Shown here piece after piece: positions 28,984-37,418 of a stretch of DNA of 64,000 nt. The position numbers were made by a program, and so were the translations under genes. This stretch comes from an uncultured Gammaproteobacteria bacterium (lineage in GTDB: Bacteria > Pseudomonadota > Gammaproteobacteria > Eutrophobiales > Eutrophobiaceae), in assembly GCA_951812995.1 (NCBI GenBank), contig CATOTD010000002.1:627468-691467 (forward strand). The letters are read 5' to 3'. The notes under the pieces are model-generated. The model was not told where the DNA came from, did not search any database, and saw only the letters and a list, made by a program, of their open reading frames with translations. Within the stretch, counting starts at the first letter, position 1, and every line of letters starts with the position of its first letter.

Positions 28984-30282
28984 GGAGAACTCGAACAACG
29001 CTGATTCTGGATGGATTTTGACGCGAGCACCAGTCGTTGTCACCCGCATAGCGGGTGTGAAGGTCAAGGTCGGTGGTATTTGAGGCTGTGTTGCGCTGTT
29101 TGGGTCTGCCAGGGCGGGTATTTCCGGAATTTGGGCGGAGTCAGGCTGTGGCCTGTCGTCGTTCGTGGAAGATGAGACGGCGGAAGTTGTAGCTCAGGTT
29201 GGCCATGGTCATGCGGGCCTTCGCACGGGTTTGGCCGATTGAGCGGATGGTCAGAGCCATGGGTCCTTTCTCGTAGCCGAACACAGGCGCGGATGGCGGA
29301 GCGTGTCGCGTTGCCCCGGCGAATATGCCTGGCCATGGGTTTGCCGCGTGGCTTCTTGCGATGGATATGTGAGCGGTACCCTTGCGCCTTCAGCCAAGCC
29401 TCATTCCTGGCCGAGCGGTACCTGGTATCGGCCCAAACCGCCTTCGAGCTGTTTGTCTCGTCCAGAACCGAGGAGCGTTCATGCCCGTCGTAGCGAGCCG
29501 CATTCGTGCCAGTCTCACTCCGGATGAAGCGCCATTTGCGGTCTATGGACACGTGGTTCTTGTAGCCAAAGTGCGGAACCAAAATATCGACAAGGCCAGT
29601 ATCCTCCTCACCCTTCTTGGTCGTCTTGGCCTTTGAATACTTGACCGTCCAACGCGCATCGGTGTCTTTCTGCGCTGCCTTGGACAGATCATCGGGCCAG
29701 ATGTCAGATGCGGCCTCACCTGCCTTGGCGCGCGCTTTCTCTTCTTTCGTCATCCGCTGGCGCGGGGCAAAGACCAACGTGGCATCCACAATCTGACCGC
29801 CGGTGGGTTTGTATCCCCGCGCGCAGAGCTGAGCTTCAAACGCGGCAAACAGGGCCTTGAAGACACCCGCCTGGGTCAGCTTCTCTCTGAAAAGCCAGAT
29901 CGTCTTCTGATCAGGTGTCGGCTCCCCGATTTGAAATCCCAGGAACCGCAACCAACTGAAACGGGCACGAATGAGAAACTCTATCCGCTCATCGCTCAGA
30001 TTGTGCATCGAGGCCAACACCAGCACCTTGAACATCACAACGGCATCATAGGGTGGGCAACCACCTTTGGGACGTTCCCCATAGCCAAGCGTTTCAACAA
30101 GAACTGGGCGAAACACTTCGAAATTCACATGACAGTCCAGAGCTTCAAGCGGATATCCCATCGCCGAAAGCCGCGCCAAATGATCCGTCAAATCAAACAA
30201 TCCAGGTGCGTGCATAAACAAAATCCTCCCACATCAAGTGAATCAGACCGTACCACAAAATGTACGGTTTTTAGAGGCTTCC
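28984..30282 (-). mobile_element. IS5-1 copy C, clean insertion into IS5-2
   Basis: 1,299 bp, reverse orientation. A perfect 4-bp duplication AGCT flanks it (28980-28983 and 30283-30286), and the host IS5-2 reading frame is continuous across (DNK-L-LRD). This is the only IS5-1 copy with intact context, so it defines the element ends as GGAAGCC...TCTCC. Confidence 0.9.
29141..30215 (-). pseudogene. IS5-1 transposase, copy C (no amber, same deletion)
   Basis: It starts at ATG 30215. Codon 117 is CAG (Gln), so the frame is open through the DDE core ('QIVDATLVFAPRQR', 'HFGYKNHVSIDRKW', 'AVWADTRYRSARNE'). Near 29284 it has the same missing segment as every other copy. The catalytic Glu region is lost and the true C-terminus ('GPMALTIRSIGQTRAKARMT', natural stop 29141-29143) is out of frame. 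Uninterrupted translation gives a 385-residue product with an aberrant tail. Confidence 0.85.
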
Positions 30283-30286
30283 AGCT

Positions 30287-30605
30287 TGTTGTCATGGTCT
30301 ATCTGTATGTGGTTCTTGTAAACAAAATGGCTACGGCTATTTTTCTTCGTCCAGCGGGCCTCGGTATCTTTCTGACACCCTTTGTTATCGCACCAGGACA
30401 GCATCTGCCTTAATCCGTGCATTTTCTTCCCAACGCTTACGCGGCAACAGTGCCGGAATGATTGAGGAGGCAACTATCTGATCCTTGCGAGCGATATAAG
30501 CCGCCTGGTTCAACGACAACTGCTCAAACAACGATGCCATCAGACCCAGCGCCGCTAACCGATGCTTGAATGCCCAGCAGGTTTTGGCATCAGCGACTGG
30601 TTGCT
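30287..30605 (-). pseudogene. IS5-2 transposase, middle part
   Basis: The minus strand reads 'VADAKTCWAFKHRLAALGLM', 'ASLFEQLSLNQAAYIARKDQ', 'PRKRWEENARIKADA', a frameshift, then 'QKDTEARWTKKNSRSHFVYK' and 'NHIQIDHDNKL'. It is the segment between the N-terminal piece at 31981-32277 and the C-terminal piece at 28600-28983, separated from them by IS256-2 copy 2 and IS5-1 copy C. Confidence 0.78.
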
Positions 30606-31980
30606 GGAGTTACAACCGAATCTGGTGTCTGAATAGGTTGAAGTATGCGGCGTGCCTTGCTGGAATCGGTTTTGTCTAGCAATCAAAAGTAACAAGAGGA
30701 GTACGCCACACATGACAAACAATACTGTGATTGATCTGGGTACACCAGAGGGAATTGATCCACTGACAGAGTTACTCAGATCTGGTGCGAGGCAGTTAAT
30801 CACCGAAGCTGTCCAGGTAGAGCCAGATGAGTTGATGAGGCAGTATGATGATCAAAAAACGGCTGACGGATGCCAGCGTGTTGTCCGTAGCGGTCATCAT
30901 CCAGAACGAGAGATCATCATCGGGGTTGGCAAGGTCAGCGTCGAGGTGCCCAATATCCGTAGCCGTGAGGGTAAACCGGCGAGCTTCCAATCTTTGCTTG
31001 TACCGCCCTACATCCGGCGCACAGCGACCCTGGATGCGGCGATTCCCTGGCTTTATTTGAAAGGTGTTTCGAGTGGTCAGATGCAAAGTGCACTGGAAGC
31101 GATTGTCGGACCCGAGGCTAAAGGGCTGTCGGCCAATGTCGTGGGTCGTTTGAAACGGCAATGGGAAGCTACATACAAGCAATGGTGTACACGTTCCGTG
31201 TCTGATGAATGGGTCTATATCTGGACTGATGGCATCTACAGTGGTCTTCGAGGTGACGATGGTCGATTGTGTTGCCTGGTCATCATCGGCGTGAACAGTC
31301 GCGGTCAGAAGCATTTTATGTCGATTGAAGAGGGTGTCAGGGAATCGAAACAGCGCTGGCGAGCAGTGTTGTTGTCGTTGCAACAAAGAGGCTTGGGTCA
31401 GCCCCAAAGCTGGCCATTGGCGATGGTGCTTTGGGTTTCTGGGCAGCCCTTGAGGCAGTGTATCCAGAGACTGATGTGCAACGTTGCTGGATGCACAAGA
31501 CCGGCAATGTGCTGAACTATCTGCCCAAGTCTGTTCAGGAGAAAGCAAAGCAGGGTCTGGATGGCAGAGGGCCGCGTTGACGCAGAGCAGGTGTTCGATG
31601 CATTTGAGGAACGTTTCGGTGTCAAGTATCCCAAGGCAGTGGCATGCTTATCGAAAGACCGTGATGCGTTGCTGGCATTTTATGACTTTCCAGCAGAGCA
31701 CTGGAGCCATATCAGGACAACGAATGTCACCCCGTCGAGCTTTGCGACAATCCGGCATAGAACACGCCAGGCCAAAGGTTGTGTCACGCCGATTACGATG
31801 CTGACGATGATCTACAAGATGGGATTATGCGCAGAAGATTCCTGGCGCAAATTGAGAGGCTTCAGACACCTGGCGAAGGTGATTGAAGGCGTGAAGCTTA
31901 AAGATGGAATCGAGGTAACTGAGGACGACAAGGTAGCCGCATGATTAACTTGTTAGACACTACTTTTGACAATAGCTCTC
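30606..31980 (+). mobile_element. IS256-2 copy 2, near full length, inserted in IS5-2
   Basis: About 1.37 kb. The left end is near GTTACAACCGAATCTGGTGTC (30608 on) and the right end is GAGAGCTATTGTCAAAAG (reverse strand, ending about 31980). Both flanks are IS5-2 coding sequence that joins into one protein when the element is removed. Possible decayed 9-bp target duplications (GTTGCTGGA and TTGTTGCCT) flank it. Confidence 0.8.
30712..31944 (+). pseudogene. IS256-2 transposase, copy 2 (frameshifted)
   Basis: ATG 30712 after AGAGGAG. The frame is good through 'PWLYLKGVSSGQMQSALEAI' and 'WTDGIYSGLRGDDGRLCCLV' (first DDE Asp) to about 31395. Then one frame over comes 'KLAIGDGALGFWAALEAVYP' (second Asp) and 'RCWMHKTGNVLNYL', then back to the first frame at 31561 for 'AEGRVDAEQVFDAFEERFGV', 'FYDFPAEHWSHIRTTN' and 'LCAEDSWRKLRGFRHLAKV'. 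The expected NPxES motif holding the catalytic Glu reads NVTPSS through paired small indels. Inactive. Confidence 0.82.
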
Positions 31981-32277
31981 GTTGTTGCCTATAAAGACCC
32001 AGAAACTGCTGAAAACTGCAACGGTCTTCGATTTGGTATTCCAACCGGTCATCGCTAAGACCATACAGATTTTGCACAAGCAGTCCCTTGAACATCATCA
32101 CTACGTTTGTTGGGCGTTGCCCGCCTGACGCTTACGTTGTTTCTCATGAACCTTGTTCAACAACGACCGAAAAGATCCCCAGTCAACCGTCTTTTCCAGT
32201 TCAGGCAGAGGATTACCCAACTGTTTGAGACGATAGTCTTGAAGATTAAACAGGGAACCGAAAATGTCATTGCTCAT
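31981..32277 (-). pseudogene. IS5-2 transposase, N-terminal part
   Basis: From ATG 32277 the frame reads 'MSNDIFGSLFNLQDYRLKQL', then a frameshift near 32105, then 'VVMMFKGLLVQNLYGLSDDR' and 'EDRCSFQQFLGLYRQQ'. This is the N-terminal DUF772-like domain of the IS5-2 transposase. It is cut at 31981 by IS256-2. The DNA from 32278 to about 32400 probably holds the element's outer end. Confidence 0.75.
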
Positions 32278-32471
32278 GGAAGTTTCTTTGTCAGTTTGGA
32301 AACTTCAACATTGTACCAAATAGCGTCATTAATAGAGATACTCTAAAGCATCCGCTGGAAATATTTTATCTGCATCAGGGTAGCATGTCGTTAAAGGTAG
32401 ACCCCAGATTCTGGATAATCAAGGATGACATAAGTTCTTTCCTCCATTAAGTTAAAGAGGCAATTTATTCA

Positions 32472-32645
32472 TGAGAAGGAAAAGAAGATTGCATAAACCA
32501 GAGTTCAAAGCAAAGGTCGCGTTGACGACCATTAAAGGCGAAATGACGATGGCTGATATGGTCGAAAAACTTGACGTTCAACCTGGCCAAATAACACAGT
32601 GAAAAAACAACTTTTGTTCAGCGCCGGTGCGGCGTTTGATAAACT
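32472..32645 (+). pseudogene. IS3-family OrfA, N-terminal remnant
   Basis: It starts 'MRRKRRLHKPEFKAKVALTT' and 'IKGEMTMADMVEKLDVQPGQ', the helix-turn-helix OrfA of an IS3-family (IS407/IS3-like) element. A one-base deletion turns the expected Trp-Lys-Lys codons into TGA at about 32600. The next frame reads 'KKQLLFSAGAAFDK' until IS5-1 copy D cuts it at 32646. Confidence 0.75.
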
Positions 32646-33944
32646 GGAAGCCTCTAAAAACCGTACATTTTGTGGTACGGTCTGATTCACTTGATGTGGG
32701 AGGATTTTGTTTATGCACGCACCTGGATTGTTTGATTTGACGGATCATTTGGCGCGGCTTTCGGCGATGGGAGATCCGCTTGAGGTTTTGGAGCGGCACG
32801 TTGATTTCGAAGTGTTTCGCCCAGTTCTTGTTGAAACACTTGGCTATGGGGAACGTCCCAAAGGTGGTCGTCCGCCCTATGATGCCGTTGTGATGTTCAA
32901 GGTGCTGGTGTTGGCCTCGATGCACAATCTGAGCGATGAGCGGATGGAGTTTCTCATTCGTGACCGTTTCAGTTGGCTACGGTTCCTGGGATTTCAAATC
33001 GGGGAGCCGACACCTGATCAGAAGACGATCTGGCTTTTCAGAGAGAAGCTGACCTAGGCGGGTGTCTTCAAGGCCCTGTTTGCCGCGTTTGAAGCTCAGC
33101 TCTGCGCGCGGGGATACAAACCGACCGGCGGTCAGATTGTGGATGCCACGTTGGTCTTTGCCCCGCGCCAGCGGATGACGAAAGCAGAGAAAGCGCGCGC
33201 CAAGGCAGGTGAGGCCGCGTCTGACATCTGGCCCGATGATCTGTCCAAGGCAGCGCAGAAAGACACCGATGCGCGTTGGACGGTCAAGTATTCAAAGGCC
33301 AAGACGACCAAGGAGGGTGAGGAGGATACTGGCCTTGTCGATATTTCGGTTCCGCACTTTGGGTACAAGAACCACGTGTCCATTGATCGCAAATGGCGCT
33401 TCATCCGGGGTGAGACTGGCACGAATGCGGCTCGCTACGACGGGCATGAACTGTCCTCGGTTCTGGACGAGACAAACAGCTCGAAGGCGGTTTGGGCCGA
33501 TACCGGGTACCGCTCGGCCAGGAATGAGGCTTGGCTGAAGGCGCAAGGGTACCGCTCACATATCCATCGCAAGAAGCCACGCGGCAAACCCATGGCCAGG
33601 CATATTCGCCGGGGCAACGCGACACGCTCCGCCATCCGCGCCTGTGTTCGGCTACGAGAAAGGGCCCATGGCTCTGACCATCCGCTCAATCGGCCAAACC
33701 CGTGCGAAGGCCCGCATGACCATGGCCAACCTGAGCTACAACTTCCGCCGTCTCATCTTCCACGAGCGACGACAGGCCACAGCCTGACTCCGCCCAAATT
33801 CCGGAAATACCCGCCCTGGCAGACCCAAACAGCGCGACACAGCCTCAAATACCACCGACCTTGACCTTCACACCCACTATGCGGGTGACAACGACTGGTG
33901 CTCGCGTCAAAACCCATCCAGAATCAGCGTTGTTCGAGGTCTCC
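32646..33944 (+). mobile_element. IS5-1 copy D (IS5 family)
   Basis: 1,299 bp. The left flank is an IS3 OrfA remnant and the right flank is an acyltransferase gene fragment. Flanking bases AACT and GACT agree at three of four positions. The different hosts on the two sides mean that DNA has been lost or rearranged around it. Confidence 0.85.
32713..33787 (+). pseudogene. IS5-1 transposase, copy D (amber and frameshift)
   Basis: Same gene as copy A, with TAG at 33055-33057 in place of Gln117 and the same missing catalytic-Glu segment near 33645. The natural stop is at 33785-33787. Private change: 'MTKAEK' for 'MTKEEK'. Confidence 0.88.
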
Positions 33945-34279
33945 GACTGATTAAAAATAAAGGCATTGTTGCCTCTGGTAATGCCATCTCTATCTTTAAA
34001 GAAAAACTAAACTCCAAATCCATCAAAACCAGTGAGCACCTGGAACGCAACAAGTGGATAAATGAGCGCATAGCTGTTATCAGCCAACCCTTAGGCAATG
34101 TGGATGTGCTTGACCCGATGGGTATTTTATGCGGTGAGAAGTTATGCCCCGCAGTCCGCCACTGGCAAAAACCGCTGTATCATGTCCTCTTCCATATGAC
34201 CCCTACGGGATTTAGCTTGCTAAAACCACTATTTGAGCCAATTTTTGCCAAGATGGATCAAATAAGTGAAGGTGAGTAA
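33945..34279 (+). pseudogene. Acyltransferase-3/SGNH protein, C-terminal remnant
   Basis: An uninterrupted frame of about 111 codons with no usable start runs from the IS5-1 end to TAA (34277-34279). It includes 'KTSEHLERNKWINERIAVIS', 'NVDVLDPMGILCGEKLCPAV' and 'KPLYHVLFHMTPTGFSLLKP'. The pattern of two cysteines after LDPMGxLC, then PLYxxxxHMTxxG near the end, resembles the SGNH domain that ends OafA/YrhL-type O-acyltransferases of lipopolysaccharide or peptidoglycan. The expected DxxH is here HxxxH-like (VLFH), so the active site may be altered. The 5' part is lost. Confidence 0.55.
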
Positions 34280-34302
34280 CGCACCGGTATCTAGGCGGTG
34301 GC

Positions 34303-35672
34303 GATAACGTAAATTATCTTTCGCAAATATGAAGAGGCGGTTTTCCTTTATCTGGTTAAATAAAAAGTGACATAACCATTTATTTGACCAGGAGAAGAGT
34401 CGCCATGAGCGATGATACAAGCAAGCACTTGCACAACGTAGTCCCTATTGATGAACAGGCACTGCAGGGCCATCTCAACAAAGTGGTACTGAAGACTGTG
34501 GAAGACACCCGCAACCAGATTCTGGACGCTGAGGCTGATGCGCTGGTGGGTGCTGATCGATATGCACGCACTGAGACGCGCAAAGACGACCGGTCTGGTA
34601 GCTACACCAGGAAGTGCCACACAAGGGCCGGAGAGCTTGAGTTAAAGATGCAGAAGTTGTGCAAGCAGACCTTTGAGATGGCCATCATAGAGCGATACCG
34701 GCACCGTGTAGCGTCAATTGAAGAGGCGTTGCTCGAGATGTATCTGGCAGGTGTTTCAGTACAACGTGTAGAAGACATTACCGCAGCCCTCTGGGGTACC
34801 CGTGTCAGCTTAGGGACTATTTCAAAGCTCAACCAGCGTATCTATGGGCAGATTGAAGAGTGGCGTAATCGCCCCATAGAGGGTGATTCCCCTTATGTGT
34901 ACCTAGACGGTGTTGTGCTCAAACGCAGTTGGGGCGGTGCAGTGAAGAACGTTTCTGTTCTAGTCGCCATAGGTGTTGGGGACGATGGCTACCGCCGCAT
35001 TCCAGGGATTGTTGAAGGTACTAAGGAGGATAAGGTGGGATGGTCAGGATTCCTGCGTCATTTAAAGGCACGCGGTCTCAAGGGCATCAGGTTGGTGCTC
35101 AGTGATGCCTGTCTTGGGCGCAAGGAGTCGATCGGTGACTTCTACCCTGATGCTGGCTGGCAGCGTTGTATTGTGCACTTCTACCGCAACGTCTTCAGTC
35201 ATGTGCCTCGTGGTCGTGTCAAAGAAGTCTCTCGCATGTTGAGGGCTGTCCATGCATCTGAATATCTGGAATCTGCCAGGCATAAGGCCACGGAGGTTGA
35301 GAAGAAACTCAGGGACATGAAGTTATCGAGTGCGGCGGATTGGCTGGGTAGTGCATGGAAGAGACCCTGACGTATTATCGGTTTCTGGCAGAGCACTGGA
35401 TTCGCATTCGGACTAACAATCCTTTGGAGCGGATTATTCAAGAAATCAGGCGGCGAACACGAGTAGTGTGTGCATTCCCGGATAGCAACTCGGCGTTGAT
35501 GTTGTGTGCGGCAAGGCTTAGACACATCGCGGGGAGCTAGTGGGGAACGCGGACATATCTGAACATGGATTTGCTCCAAGAGATGGATAAAGAAAAGGAT
35601 TTTCAGGTAGCGTAACAACCAGATTTAAGGGAAAGCCAAATCAGAAAGTGCGAAAGATTATTGACACTACCC
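34303..35672 (+). mobile_element. IS256-1, near full-length copy
   Basis: About 1.37 kb with imperfect inverted ends GTAAATTATCTTTCGCAAAT (from 34309) and, on the reverse strand of the right end, GTCAATAATCTTTCGCACTT. It lies between the acyltransferase remnant and an IS256-2 fragment. Confidence 0.85.
34405..35615 (+). pseudogene. IS256-1 transposase (one frameshift, one amber)
   Basis: ATG 34405 after AGGAGAAGAG. It is a good IS256/Mutator transposase through 'EEALLEMYLAGVSVQRVEDI', 'PYVYLDGVVLKRSW' (first Asp), 'IRLVLSDACLGRKESIGDFY' (second Asp) and 'WQRCIVHFYRNVFSHVPRGR'. One base is missing at about 35355, where the frame changes into 'EETLTYYRFLAEHWIRIRTN' and 'NPLERIIQEIRRRT' (Glu). 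A TAG at 35538-35540 interrupts '...HIAGS' and 'WGTRTYLNMDLLQEMDKE' before the natural TAA at 35613-35615. Both defects are shared with the fragment at 10266-10617. Confidence 0.85.
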
Positions 35673-35998
35673 CTTGCCAACCCCGGTGATGCTCTCTCGT
35701 TCTGGATGATGGCCACTGCGGACAACGTGCTGGCGTACGTCAGCCGTTTTTTGATCATCATACTGCCTCATCAACTCATCTGGCTCTGCCTGGACAGCTT
35801 CGGTGATTAACTGCTTCGCACCAGATCTGAGTAACTCTGTCAGTGGATCAATGCCCTCTGGTGTACCCAGATCAATCACAGTATTGTTTGTCATGTGTGG
35901 CGTACTCCTCTTGTTACTTTCGATTGCTAGACAAAACCGATTCCAGCAAGGCACGCCGCGCATACTTCAACCTCTTCAGACATCAGGTTCGGTTATAA
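35673..35998 (-). mobile_element. IS256-2 copy 3, left-end fragment
   Basis: Carries the element's left end (near 35980-35998) and the first ~73 codons of the transposase (ATG at 35894, 'MTNNTVIDLGTPEGIDPLTE' to 'HHPERESITGVGKG'). It is truncated at 35673 by the IS256-1 terminus. Relative to copies 1 and 2 it shows several substitutions, for example 'KQLITEAVQAEP' and 'TADVRQHV'. Confidence 0.82.
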
Positions 35999-36002
35999 CT
36001 CC

Positions 36003-36233
36003 ATTGAATCGCTCAACAGCGTAATCAGGAAAACCATCAAAAAACGTAAGTTGTTTCTAACCGACGACGTTGCCAGAAAGGTGATCTATCTGGCCATTCA
36101 AGATGCATCAAAGAAGTGGACTATGCCGATTAAATATTGGAAACCAGCGATGAATCGCTTTATGATCGAATTCGAAGACCGACTAAAGGACTTCGTTTAA
36201 CCAACGGCAGTTACACAGAATTCGGCAAAGGCT
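36003..36233 (+). mobile_element. IS256-3 copy 2, 3' fragment
   Basis: The plus strand reads 'SIESLNSVIRKTIKKRKLFL', 'IYLAIQDASKKWTMPIKYWK' and 'NRFMIEFEDRLKDFV' to TAA near 36200, then the terminal repeat (ACGGCAGTTACACAGAATTCGG). It contains only the last ~65 codons of the transposase. The DNA from 36234 to 36403 shows no gene that can be supported. Confidence 0.8.
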
Positions 36234-36403
36234 CATGCCTGTTAATACTTCAACATGAGCGAGATGCATCATTGCCAGCCATTGCCGGCACTGGGTCGTT
36301 TGCAGTCGGTGCGGTATGTTGGTGAATGGATTTTTCAAGTAGCCGAATAAATTGCAAGTTGGGCGTAATAATGCGCACAGATTTTTTATAGCCCTTGCAA
36401 CCT

Positions 36404-37276
36404 TCAAATCAAGGTATTTAAGTATTTTCTGAAATCAGAGCCGATTTCATTATCATCTAACGCATATTTTACGGATGCCATCATGTACCCTATTTTTGAA
36501 CCGCAATCGTAGCGTGTCCCCTCAAACGCAAGGGCATAAACAGATTCTGTCTTCAACAACAAGCTGATTGCATCTGTTAGTTGGATCTCATTGCCCGCAC
36601 CCTTTGGTGTCTTTTCCAGACAATTAAATATTGCCGGACTGAGCACATATCTACCCACCACACCCAATGTCGATAACGCTTTTTCAGGGGCTGGTTTCTC
36701 CACAATATCTTTTATTTTGAATAATGACGCATCATTCATTATGCCAGTTTCTACAATGCCATATTTCGAGGTGTCTTCTTTCGGCACATCTTGAACGGCA
36801 ACAATACTGCTGCCCTGCTGTTGATATTTATCGATCATCTGCTTAATCACGCCACGCTTTCCATCATCTATCAAGTCATCTGGCAATATGATTGCGAATG
36901 GTTCATCACCGACTGCCGGTTTAGCACACAACACGGCATGACCAAGACCCAATGATTCTGCCTGTCGGATATATAAACAGGTCACGCCCTCTGGAATAAT
37001 ACTTCTGACAATATCGAGTTGGCTGGTTTTACCTTTTTTTTCAAGTTCGGCCTCAAGCTCATAGGCCTTATCGAAATGATCGGTAATGGCACTTTTTGTC
37101 CGGCCCGTAATAAAAATAAGCTCCGTTATGCCCGCAGCAATCGCTTCTTCGACTGCATACTGGATCAAGGGCTTATCAACAATAGGCAACATCTCTTTCG
37201 GATTCGCTTTGGTGGCAGGCAAAAAACGTGTGCCCATGCCAGCAGCAGGGAAAATGGCTTTAGTAATTTTACGCAT
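36404..37276 (-). CDS. galU: UTP-glucose-1-phosphate uridylyltransferase
   Basis: A 290-residue enzyme that makes UDP-glucose from UTP and glucose-1-phosphate for envelope polysaccharides, in the cytosol. The N-terminal nucleotide-binding motif is '[20 protein letters not shown]'. Further landmarks are '[18 protein letters not shown]', '[20 protein letters not shown]', 'LPDDLIDD' and '[14 protein letters not shown]'. It is complete, on the same strand as the giant adhesin gene and 142 bp downstream of its stop. The link to the hexomutase AlgC (which supplies glucose-1-phosphate) is functional rather than positional. Confidence 0.96.
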   Translation of the reverse strand: MRKITKAIFPAAGMGTRFLPATKANPKEMLPIVDKPLIQYAVEEAIAAGITELIFITGRTKSAITDHFDKAYELEAELEKKGKTSQLDIVRSIIPEGVTCLYIRQAESLGLGHAVLCAKPAVGDEPFAIILPDDLIDDGKRGVIKQMIDKYQQQGSSIVAVQDVPKEDTSKYGIVETGIMNDASLFKIKDIVEKPAPEKALSTLGVVGRYVLSPAIFNCLEKTPKGAGNEIQLTDAISLLLKTESVYALAFEGTRYDCGSKIGYMMASVKYALDDNEIGSDFRKYLNTLI

Positions 37277-37418
37277 GTAATATTTTGCTTATTTATTTTG
37301 TTGTTATTTTTATGCTTGGGAATACGTGTTCCGATTAAAATGCAATCCCCATTATGTTGTACGATAATACAGTATTGCGTCCCATCGGTCTGAGTATCTT
37401 TGTCTGCGGCACTATTGT

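Noticed and set aside
35350..35365. Programmed frameshift in IS256-1
   Set aside because: IS256-family transposases are normally single-frame. There is no slippery heptamer, and a one-base deletion explains the break.
36246..36350. Short plus-strand frame ending 'QSVRYVGEWIFQVAE'
   Set aside because: Only 34 codons between an IS256-3 fragment and galU, with a stop just upstream and no recognisable family.
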